From JANELJ01 sp024511395 (GTDB lineage: Bacteria; Pseudomonadota; Gammaproteobacteria; GRL18), in assembly GCA_963681975.1 (NCBI GenBank), contig OY820613.1, positions 1,612,001-1,676,000 of the forward strand: a stretch of 64,000 nt of DNA, in the 5' to 3' direction. The notes below the pieces were generated by a model. It was not told the origin of the DNA and made no database searches. It saw nothing but the letters and a program-made list of their open reading frames with translations. Both the position numbers and the translations under genes were made by a program. This document shows positions 54,810 through 62,873 of this stretch, one piece after another. Position 1 is the first letter of the stretch, and each line of letters starts with the position of its first letter.

Positions 54810-56307
54810 GTCCGACCTGAATAAATCATAGCGCATTGATTTATAAGGAAATATTGGCGAATTATGGGTGTTAAATTTGCAGATTGTTGGTAAAATAAGC
54901 CTTATTACCTTGCAAATTTCCAGACCAGAATGAAGCCAGAGAAACAGCCAAAAATACCTCAGAAAGACCTGTTCAGGATGCGCCTTGAAAACATGCTGGA
55001 CATAAACCATGAGTTGATTAAGTTATCAAAACACATAGACCGGGAAAGTCCTGATAAAGAATGGGGTGCTCTGTTTGTATCCACTAAAGGTGCTCCTGCC
55101 ATACGCATTCGATTGATTGCAGGATTGCATTACCTGAAACACCTGCATGATTTATCAGATGAACAGGTAGTAAAAGGCTGGACAGAAAATCCGTACTGGC
55201 AATATTTCTGTGGTGAAGAATACTTTCAGCATAAGATGCCAATACACCCTGTGACCATGACCAAATGGCGTAACCGGCCGGGTAAATCAGGCAGTGAAAA
55301 ATTACTGATTGAAACCATTAAAGCCGGACTAAAGAGTAAAACTATAAAGCCCGGCAGTTTAAAGAAAGTCACGGTAGATACTACCGTACAGGAAAAGAAC
55401 ATCGCTTTTCCAACCGATTCAAAGCTCCTGAACAAAGCCAGAGAAAACCTGGTTAAACTGTCCAAAGAGCACGGTATTAAACTGCGTCAGAACTATAATC
55501 GGGTTGGGCCGCAATATGTACTAATGGCCAGTCGTTATGCACATGCAAAACAGTTTAAACGCATGAAGAAAATGAACAATAAACTGAAATCCCGTTTAGG
55601 TCGTGTTAAACGGGATATTGAACGACAACTGCCCAACTATTCTGTTGATATTCAGTCATTGTTTGAAGCGGCACTGGAACAGGCTCAGAAACTGATTGAG
55701 CAGGAGCAGCACAGTAAGAACAAGCTTTACAGTTTACATGCACCGGAAGTCGAGTGTATCAGTAAAGGCAAAGCTCATAAGCCTTATGAATTTGGAGTTA
55801 AAGCCAGTATCGCGGTAACTAACAAGGAAGGCTTTGTTATTGGTGCTCAAAGTTGTCCGGGCAATCCTTATGATGGACATACCTTGCTGCCACAACTGGA
55901 ACAGATAAAACAGTTTACAGCCGTACAACCGGAACACTGCTTTGTTGACCGGGGTTATCGTGGACATGAAGTAAAAGACACTAAAGTTTTTATCTCAGGT
56001 CAGAAGCGAGGCGTTACCCGAAGTATTAAAAAGGCATTAAAACGGCGCAGTGCGATTGAGCCTGAAATTGGTCATATGAAAAACGATGGCCGTTTAGACC
56101 GCTGCTACCTCAAAGGTGCAGTCGGTGATGCCATTAATGTGGTTATGGTGGCCGCTGGTCATAACTTAAGAAAGATCCTCAATAAGCTCCGGCTTTTGTG
56201 GCTCAAAATTATTTCCGGTTTGATGGGATATTTTATCAAACCAGAACAATCAGCCGCTTTAAACCTGGCTTGAAGTCAGGCTTAAAACGGTATTATTCAG
56301 GTTGAAC
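54810..56307 (+). mobile_element. IS5-family element, copy 5 (full, 1498 bp)
   Basis: The ends are GTCCGACCTGAATAA and GTTCAACCTGAATAA, with a 6-bp duplication TATTTC at 54804-54809 and 56308-56313. It is inserted exactly between the ribosome site (TAAGGG) and the ATG of the next lipoprotein gene. Confidence 0.93.
54930..56273 (+). CDS. IS5-family transposase, copy 5 (full length)
   Basis: Intact 447-residue frame with all DDE blocks, nearly identical to copy 1. Together with the clean target duplication this copy looks young. Confidence 0.93.
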   Translation: MKPEKQPKIPQKDLFRMRLENMLDINHELIKLSKHIDRESPDKEWGALFVSTKGAPAIRIRLIAGLHYLKHLHDLSDEQVVKGWTENPYWQYFCGEEYFQHKMPIHPVTMTKWRNRPGKSGSEKLLIETIKAGLKSKTIKPGSLKKVTVDTTVQEKNIAFPTDSKLLNKARENLVKLSKEHGIKLRQNYNRVGPQYVLMASRYAHAKQFKRMKKMNNKLKSRLGRVKRDIERQLPNYSVDIQSLFEAALEQAQKLIEQEQHSKNKLYSLHAPEVECISKGKAHKPYEFGVKASIAVTNKEGFVIGAQSCPGNPYDGHTLLPQLEQIKQFTAVQPEHCFVDRGYRGHEVKDTKVFISGQKRGVTRSIKKALKRRSAIEPEIGHMKNDGRLDRCYLKGAVGDAINVVMVAAGHNLRKILNKLRLLWLKIISGLMGYFIKPEQSAALNLA

Positions 56308-56313
56308 TATTTC

Positions 56314-56844
56314 ATGAATAAATTATCTATCTTAAGTGTTGTTTTGTTTTTGCTCCTTACCCAGGGATGCCAACAAACAATACCCAAGGAAGCTCTTGCT
56401 CTCAGTCCAACAAGCCTTGAAGATAGGCAAATTCAGACAAGACTATATGATACCAATGATGAGGAAATGATATTATCTGCTTGTGCTGGAATTTTGCAAG
56501 ACTTAGGGTTTAGTATAGATGAATCAGAAACCAAATTGGGTTTTTTGTTTGGGACAAAAGATAGAGATGCAACTGATGCAGTTCAAGTGACTGCTGCTGT
56601 AGTACTAGCTCTTCTTGGTGGCGGTGTAATGGCGATAGATAAGAATCAAAAACTTAAAATTGCAATTGTTGTATCACCAAACTCAAGTGGAAATAAGATA
56701 CGTGTACGAGCAACTTTTCAAAGAATAGTGTGGAATACTGAAAATCAAGTAACTAAAGCAGAAACAATTTCAGATCCAGAAATTTATCAGGAATTCTTTT
56801 CTAAACTTTCTAAATCAGTATTTCTCGAAGGACAAAAAATATGA
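56314..56844 (+). CDS. Lipoprotein of unknown function (first of a paralogous pair)
   Basis: The ATG at 56314 starts a signal peptide with lipobox LTQGC, giving 176 residues. The core has IQTRLYDTNDEEMILSACAG, then ILQDLGFSIDESE, and a hydrophobic loop (VVLALLGGGVMAID). The downstream gene shares the same pattern (RSIQTRAFDTSDKAMVLRSV, LQDLGFVLDNAD), so the two are paralogues. I do not recognise a named family. Its ribosome site was displaced by IS5, so translation now depends on the IS end. It overlaps the next gene by 4 bp. Confidence 0.65.
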   Translation: MNKLSILSVVLFLLLTQGCQQTIPKEALALSPTSLEDRQIQTRLYDTNDEEMILSACAGILQDLGFSIDESETKLGFLFGTKDRDATDAVQVTAAVVLALLGGGVMAIDKNQKLKIAIVVSPNSSGNKIRVRATFQRIVWNTENQVTKAETISDPEIYQEFFSKLSKSVFLEGQKI

Positions 56845-57299
56845 AAATAATAATAACAAATAAATTTAAAGCCCTGGCTATTGCTATAATTACTATTGGA
56901 ATTTTATCAGGTTGTCAAACAAACCCAAACAAACAACTTCTTGCAACAGACAAAAGTCAAGTTCAATTAAGAAGTATCCAAACTCGTGCATTTGATACAT
57001 CTGATAAAGCAATGGTTCTTCGTTCTGTTATTTCAACCTTACAAGATTTAGGCTTTGTATTAGATAATGCAGACTTGGTTCTTGGCTCAGTTTCAGGCAC
57101 AAAGTTTGGTAAGCATGAGTATGTTGCATATCAATTAAAAATAACTGTTACAGTGCGTAAAAGGGGGCAAAAACAAGTTCTTGTTAGGGCAAATGCTCAA
57201 TATAATATACAAGAAGTAAATGACCCAAAACCCTATCAGGACTTTTTTACTTCTCTTGAAAAATCACTATTCTTAACAGCAAATAATATTGATTCATAG
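56841..57299 (+). CDS. Lipoprotein of unknown function (second of a paralogous pair)
   Basis: A 152-residue lipoprotein with lipobox LSGC and the same core motifs as its upstream paralogue, but without the hydrophobic loop. Both end with a similar block (Y-Q-E/D-F-F-S/T-L-S/E-K-S-L/V-F-L). They probably sit in the outer membrane as a pair with the BamE-like lipoprotein upstream. Confidence 0.68.
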   Translation: MKIIITNKFKALAIAIITIGILSGCQTNPNKQLLATDKSQVQLRSIQTRAFDTSDKAMVLRSVISTLQDLGFVLDNADLVLGSVSGTKFGKHEYVAYQLKITVTVRKRGQKQVLVRANAQYNIQEVNDPKPYQDFFTSLEKSLFLTANNIDS

Positions 57300-57386
57300 G
57301 TATGATCTTTAGGAATTGAAATGAAGCCAATTTGATGATCAAATAGTTGTTATTCAGGCAATTATTTATCAACAAAAAGGGTTCAA

Positions 57387-58667
57387 ATGAAAAGTAGCAC
57401 ATTATCAAAAAAACTAAAACTCGTATTGAGTGAAAAGAAACTTAATAAACCGGGCAAAAACATTGGCTTTTCCCAACGATTAAGACAGATAACCCCTTTT
57501 CAGCTTATAGTGAGTATGATTACGGCTATGGGTGATAAAGAGACAAAGCATTTTTCGGAAATTCATCGTTACTTTAACCAGTTGACGAATAAAAATGTCC
57601 GTTATAAGCCCTTTCATAATCAACTAGCCAAGCCTGGATTTGCGCAATTGATGAGAGATGTTGCAGATAAAGTTTTTAATCACCGGGTAAATACAAAACT
57701 GAAATGTAATCATCCGGTTCTGGCCAGTTTTGATAAATTACTTATCCGGGATGGCAGTTCATTTGCTATTCACAAGGCACTGAAAAAGGATTATCCCGGG
57801 CGATTCACAGCAATTAGTCCGGCAGCCGTGGAATTGCATGTCACCTACGACTTAAAAACCAGAGGCATAGAAAAAAGCACACTGACACCGGATAGTTTTT
57901 CAGAACGAGCAGAATTACCAGAAGCTCATGAACTGGAAAATCAGTTATTATCAGGTGACCGTGGCTACTATTCAGGCCAACTGATTAATGAAACAGATGA
58001 CCATGGTGGGTATTATATTTTACGGGCGATGAGACTTTCCAGGATAGCGGTTCACCGGGCCACCAGAGAAGATGGGAAAGTGGTTAGCAAGAGAACGAAA
58101 TCCTTGTCTGATTTGTTAAAATCTCTGCCAAAACGACAATTAATTGATATGGTTGTGGAAATTGATGCCAGAGAAACAAGGCTTATTGCAATCTGGAGTC
58201 CCAAAGAAAAAAGGCATACATTTTTAGTTACAAATCTGAAAGCAGAACAGTTTTCAGCAACACAAATCAGCCAGTTATACCGCTTACGCTGGCAGATTGA
58301 GTTGTTATTTAAAGAGTGCAAGTCACATAATAACTTGCAGGGGTTTCAAACCAGTAATCCCGCATTGATGGAAGCTTTGGTTTGGAGCAGTTTAATTGCG
58401 ACTATGCTGAAACGCTTTATATGCAGTAGCATAGAACAATTTTACCAAATGGAGATGTCAACATTGACGGTCTCCAAAACGACCGTTTACTGGTGGTATT
58501 CATTATTGGAATCCATTGTTAACCATAAACGAAAACAATTAACGGATGTGCTTGAAAGAACGTATTTTTTCCTGAAAGAAAATGCTGGCAGAGCCCATCC
58601 TAAACGGGATAAGTCTACTGGACTTTATCAGTTCGGTGTAGAACCTAATATTGGAGTTACATCCTGA
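57387..58667 (+). CDS. IS4-family transposase
   Basis: The 426-residue protein shows the IS4 DDE fold: first Asp in FDKLLIRDGSSFAIH, second in LLSGDRGYYSG, and the YREK-like motif in LYRLRWQIELLFKECKSH. The frame is intact. I could not define the inverted repeats of the element; the left boundary lies between 57300 and 57386 and the right one shortly after 58667. Confidence 0.87.
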   Translation: MKSSTLSKKLKLVLSEKKLNKPGKNIGFSQRLRQITPFQLIVSMITAMGDKETKHFSEIHRYFNQLTNKNVRYKPFHNQLAKPGFAQLMRDVADKVFNHRVNTKLKCNHPVLASFDKLLIRDGSSFAIHKALKKDYPGRFTAISPAAVELHVTYDLKTRGIEKSTLTPDSFSERAELPEAHELENQLLSGDRGYYSGQLINETDDHGGYYILRAMRLSRIAVHRATREDGKVVSKRTKSLSDLLKSLPKRQLIDMVVEIDARETRLIAIWSPKEKRHTFLVTNLKAEQFSATQISQLYRLRWQIELLFKECKSHNNLQGFQTSNPALMEALVWSSLIATMLKRFICSSIEQFYQMEMSTLTVSKTTVYWWYSLLESIVNHKRKQLTDVLERTYFFLKENAGRAHPKRDKSTGLYQFGVEPNIGVTS

Positions 58668-58762
58668 TGGGTAAACTATTGAAACGAAATGATAAAATCC
58701 TTAAAGACATACCTATGAATATTGATTAAAAAAATCTAAAATATATGTGGGTAATAATGGCC

Positions 58763-58903
58763 AGAGACAGTGTAAATTAAACTGTGTATCCGCTCTTATT
58801 TAAATATAAGGAGCCAACTGCTCCTCAAACTCGATTATAAATCGATTCATTGCTGCTTTCCAATTTCTGATGGGCATTGTCCATTTTCTGGAAGCCGACT
58901 GGA
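58763..58903 (-). pseudogene. IS256 transposase C-terminal fragment with one IS end
   Basis: The minus-strand frame SRKWTMPIRNWKAAMNRFII ending EEQLAPYI and stop at 58800 is the characteristic end of IS256/Mutator transposases. The sequence GAGACAGTGTAAATTAAACT just beyond it resembles the IS256 terminal repeat. The rest was replaced by IS5 copy 6. Confidence 0.75.
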
Positions 58904-59398
58904 TTGCATGAGCATAATGACTGGCCATTAGTACATATTGCGACCCAACCCGATTATAGTTCTGGCGCAGTTTAATACCGTGCTCTTTGGACAGTTTAAC
59001 CAGGTTTTCTCTGGCTTGCCTGATTTACCCAGCCGGTTACGCCATTTGGTCATGGCCGTAGGGTGTATAGGCATTTTATGCTGAAAGTATTCTTCTCCAC
59101 AGAAATACTGCCAGTACGGATTTTCTGTCCAGCCTTTTACTACCTGTTCATCTGATAAATCATGCAGGTGTTTCAGGTAATGCAATCCTGCAATCAATCG
59201 AGTGCGTATGGCAGGAGCACCTTTAGTGGATACAAACAGAGCATCCCATTCTTTATCAGGACTTTCCCGGTCTATGTGTTTTGATAACTTAATCAACTCA
59301 TGGTTTATGTCCAGCATGTTTTCAAGGCGCATCCTGAACAGGTCTTCCTGAGGTATTTTTGGCTGTTTCTCTGGCTTCATTTTGGTCTGGAAATTTGC
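58904..59398 (-). pseudogene. IS5-family element, copy 6 (fragment)
   Basis: It keeps about the first 140 codons of the transposase (MKPEKQPKIPQEDLFRMRLE...), then an internal deletion joins KWRNRLGKSG to a region further on (ENLVKLSKEHGIKLRQNYNR, out of phase). The 3' end is lost to the IS256 fragment, and the promoter end is cut by IS21 copy B at 59399. Confidence 0.88.
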
Positions 59399-61333
59399 TG
59401 CATATTCTGGCCGATCATGAACACTGATTCTGATTTATCGTGAACACTGTTTCTGAACCATCATGAACACCCATTCTGTTCTATCGTGAACGCCGATTCT
59501 GATCTCATCGTGAACACTTTTACTGTTTTTCCAGAATCAGTGTTCACGATGGTTCAGAATCCTTTCCCACACATTGATATTCAATAACTGCTAACCTCCC
59601 TGATTTTTATTGGGGAATGGTTATGCCAACAAAGAGACTATCAATGCGACAATTACGAACAATATTAAGACTCAGACTGCAAGCCAAACTCAGCCTGCGC
59701 CAGATAAAAACCAGCCTGCGATTAAGCCTGGGTGCCGTACAAAAAATCTGCAGTAAAGCAGAGGCTCTTGATCTGGACTGGCCCGCCATTGAACAACTGG
59801 ACGATCAACAACTGGCCAGTCGGTTTTACCCCCAGGCCGATACCCGGGTTTCCAGCGCATTCCAGCTCCCTGACTGGTCAGAGGTCTATCGGGAACTCAA
59901 ACGCAAAGGAATGACCAGGCTCCTGCTTTGGGAAGAATACACACAACAATACCCAAACCGCTGTTACAGCTATCCACAGTACTGCATGCTGTACCAGCAA
60001 TGGCAAAAGAAACAGAAACGCTCCATGCGTCAGCATCATAAGGCGGGAGAAAAACTCTTTGTTGATTATGCCGGTCAAACCGTTCCTGTTGTTCAGCAGG
60101 ACACTGGTGAAATTCAGTTTGCCCGGATTTTTGTTGCCGTATTAGGTGCTTCCAATTACACCTATGCAGAAGCTACCTGGAGCCAACGCCTGCCGGACTG
60201 GATCGGCAGTCATGTAAGAACCTTTGAATTTATAAAAGGGGTTCCCGTACTGTTAATTCCTGATAATCTTAAAAGCAGTACCACCCGGGCCTGTCGGTAC
60301 GATCCGGATATTAATATGTCTTACCAGCAGATGGCGGCTCATTATGGTACAGCCATCGTTCCTGCCAGACCCCGAAAGCCTCAGGATAAAGCCAAAGCTG
60401 AAGTGGGTGTGCAGATTATAGAACGCTGGATCCTGGCTCGTTTACGTCATCAAACCTTCTTCTCACTGACAGAGCTCAATCAGCAGATCCATGGCCTGCT
60501 TGAAGAGGTCAACAACAAACCCTTTAAGCAGCTTAAAGGCACCCGGCAACAGTGGTTTGACTTGCTGGATAAACCGGCACTGCTGCCACTGCCCAAACAG
60601 GCGTTTGAGTTTACTGAAATCAAAACCGTCAAAGTCAATGTGGATTACCATATTCAGTTTGACGGACACCTGTATTCAGTACCTCATCATCTGGTGGGTG
60701 AAAAACCGGAAGTGCATGCCAAAGCATTCTTAATAGAGATGTACTTTCATAACCGGTGCATCTGTCAGCATGCCAGACAATACCATTCTGGTACCACCAC
60801 CGTACCGGCCCATATGCCAGAGCGCCATAAGAAACACCATCAATGGACACCAGGGCGATTAATGAACTGGGCTAAGGATTAGTGTTAAATATTACCGGTT
60901 GTCCCGGTTATTAATGATGCTTACCCGGAGCAAAGCAGACGGTACTTACCTCAAAACACTTCAGTCTCTGGCCAAAACAGAGCTGCTGATCATTGATGAC
61001 TGGGCACTGGAACTGTTAAAAGCGGTACAGCGCAATGACTTAATGGAACTGATGGATGATCGCCATGGACATGCATCAACCATTATGCTCAGTCAGTTAC
61101 CCACTGATCAGTGGCATCAGTCTATCGGTGACAATACGATTGCCGATGCCATTTTAGATCGGCTTATGCACAATGCACACCGACTTAAATTAAAAGGTGA
61201 ATCGATGCGAAAAACACGCTCATCATTGACGGATGGTGAACACTTAGGGTAAAAAGACTGTACGCCAATGTGTGGGCAGGGTTGGGTGTTCATGATGGAT
61301 CAGAATTGGTGTTCACCATCAGCAGAATACGCA
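59399..61333. mobile_element. IS21-family element, copy B (692-bp internal deletion)
   Basis: Both termini are intact. Compared with copy A it lacks 692 bp (equivalent to 30488-31179) and has one additional 23-bp terminal sub-repeat at the left. That accounts exactly for the difference between 2604 and 1935 bp. No target duplication is visible; it is inserted in IS5 copy 6 on the left. Confidence 0.88.
59617..61252 (+). pseudogene. Truncated istA joined to truncated istB (copy B)
   Basis: IstA is intact to residue 420 (MNWAKD) and then meets a TAG at the deletion point. IstB lacks its first 130 residues, including Walker A, and continues from LSRLLMMLTRSKADG to its normal end. The Walker B region reads IIDDWAL rather than IIDDWGL. 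Neither product should be functional, though copy A could act on the ends in trans. Confidence 0.88.
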
Positions 61334-61438
61334 TGACTTGAGTGTCCTTTTCAAATCATTACCCCAGAGAGTGTTTATATTATCCAGAATTTGCATAGTC
61401 TTTTGCCGCCTATTTTTTCATAACTTCAACACACTGCA

Positions 61439-61639
61439 TTATTTGCTCTTGTTCAATTCATCAGAAGAATCTGCCCCGCCTTCGCGAACCCACATATCCA
61501 CTTCGTCTTTTTTGAATTTCCAAAGACGGCCGACCTTATGGGCAGGCATGCCTTTTTCGCTTATCCATTTATAGACCGTATCTCGTTTAATCCCGAGATA
61601 GTCTCCAATTTCATCTACGGACAACCATCTGTCTTCCAT
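61439..61639 (-). CDS. Excisionase-type helix-turn-helix protein
   Basis: The ATG at 61639 (MEDRWLSVDEIGDYLGIKRD) has GGAG upstream, giving 66 residues. It is a single HTH_17/MerR-like winged helix (TVYKWISEKGMPAHKVGRLWKFKKDEVDMWV). Such proteins are excisionases or small regulators and are often encoded next to restriction-modification genes. It lies 1.2 kb from the type III restriction gene here, with IS debris between. Confidence 0.8.
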   Translation of the reverse strand: MEDRWLSVDEIGDYLGIKRDTVYKWISEKGMPAHKVGRLWKFKKDEVDMWVREGGADSSDELNKSK

Positions 61640-61801
61640 TGTCAACTCCAATATTCTTTGAGAGCCGTTCAGACGGCTCGTCAAGTAGTTTAACCGGACG
61701 GTATCCGAGGCGGGCACAATCCGGCCACATTAGGTTAAACAGGGTTTAAGATATATGGATGAAATGAAAAAATCAAGTGTTATTTCCGGATTTAACCGAG
61801 T

Positions 61802-62460
61802 TTAGCCGAATCTATTGCTATCCCAATACCCTTTGAAGAGGCGCAACCCGTCCTGGAGAATATAGTTGAAACCATGGTATATCCAGCAGGCTTGCAGACA
61901 CTTTTTCATTTTAACCGCCACCAATACCCGCTGATACATACTCTGGCCATTCGGGTTGAAACCCTCCAGTCGATCAATGGGAGGCAAGTCAAAAACTGGA
62001 TTATCGAAGGTCATCAGCTCACCGTGGATCAGATTCCAGTCACCTTCCGGGCGGTTCATGGCATTTTCAGGCAGCTCGATGGAGTTCTGTATTCGGGTAT
62101 CGGTCAGTGGATCGGCGGTGCCAGTAGCCAGTATGCTGCTCTCCGGAACTTCCAAGGCTGGGAATCCGGCTGGCAGATGATAGAGCCTGCCCCATGTGGT
62201 GGCCGGTTCAATATTGACGGCCTGACTGTAAGGGTAAACACCTGGATAGTGTTCTTCCAGATGTTCCCGGAGGGTTAAGCCTGTCAGGGTGGGTTCATTG
62301 TCCAGTAAGGGAACCAGTTCTGTGTCCCATACGCCTTCCAGTGGATCTTTGCGTGTTCGCCAGTGCCTCTGGCCAGGTTCATTTCGTTCACCTTTTTCTA
62401 TCCGTCTTCCGGAGCAGACGCTGATCCCGGCTTTATTGGAGGATACTTCCTGAGATAAAC
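61802..62460 (-). pseudogene. Chimeric frame: IS21-type IstA N-terminus joined to a gamma-glutamylcyclotransferase-like domain
   Basis: One open minus-strand frame starts with an IstA-like segment (NKAGISVCSGRRIEKGE, RHWRTRKDPLEGVWDTELVP, LTGLTLREHLEEHYPGVYP). Without a stop it becomes a GGCT/AIG2-like domain (WGRLYHLPAGFPALEVPESS, PIDRLEGF, YQRVLVAVKM, CWIYHGFNYI). No good start codon is present. The YGSN active-site loop of GGCT proteins is missing. It is most likely a deletion product of an IS into a GGCT gene. Confidence 0.6.
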
Positions 62461-62486
62461 CTGATTGTCGGTGTGCGACGCTTTAC

Positions 62487-62597
62487 AGTTTAATTGAAAC
62501 GGCCAAAGCCAATAAACTGGAACCCTTTGCTTATATCCGTTATATCCTGACAGAGTTACCCAAGCTGGGACGCCATGCAGAACCTAGTGCTTTGAGT
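62487..62597 (+). pseudogene. IS66 TnpC C-terminal fragment
   Basis: The frame SLIETAKANKLEPFAYIRYI then LTELPKLGRHAEPSAL matches the end of an IS66 transposase, including the segment deleted from the copy at 14684. It is bounded by the chimeric frame on the left and the ATPase fragment on the right. Confidence 0.8.
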
Positions 62598-62810
62598 TGC
62601 TTTTTCACCATCTACAAATGTCACGTCAAACGGCGGATTTTCGTACTTGCCGGATAATACCCCAGTCTCCATAGCACGGAGAATACGCGACAAGGTTGTC
62701 TTGCCTAAATAGTTACGGCCATATAGAATATTGATCTTTTTAAACTTAGCAACATTATTGCCATTGTCTCTTACAGAAGTATCCCAACAGAAGTCCTGAA
62801 ACTCCGCCAT
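62598..62810 (-). pseudogene. AAA ATPase N-terminal fragment (AAA_13/PrrC-RloC type)
   Basis: The ATG at 62810 starts MAEFQDFCWDTSVRDNGNNV, then the P-loop region INILYGRNYLGKTTLSRILR with Walker A GRNYLGKTT. The next segment, KYENPPFDVTFVDGEKATQS, is typical of AAA_13 ATPases that accompany restriction systems and anticodon nucleases. It ends after about 70 residues at the IS66 fragment. The complete protein would be around 700 residues or more. Confidence 0.65.
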
Positions 62811-62873
62811 ATTTTTTATAGAATCAATTTTTTGATCTCACCGCTCATAAGCAATCTCTTCGTTGTTCACAGA

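Noticed and set aside
61874..62278. Plus-strand 134-residue open frame
   Set aside because: It overlaps the minus-strand frame that carries clear IstA and GGCT-like motifs, while the plus-strand translation has no recognisable features.
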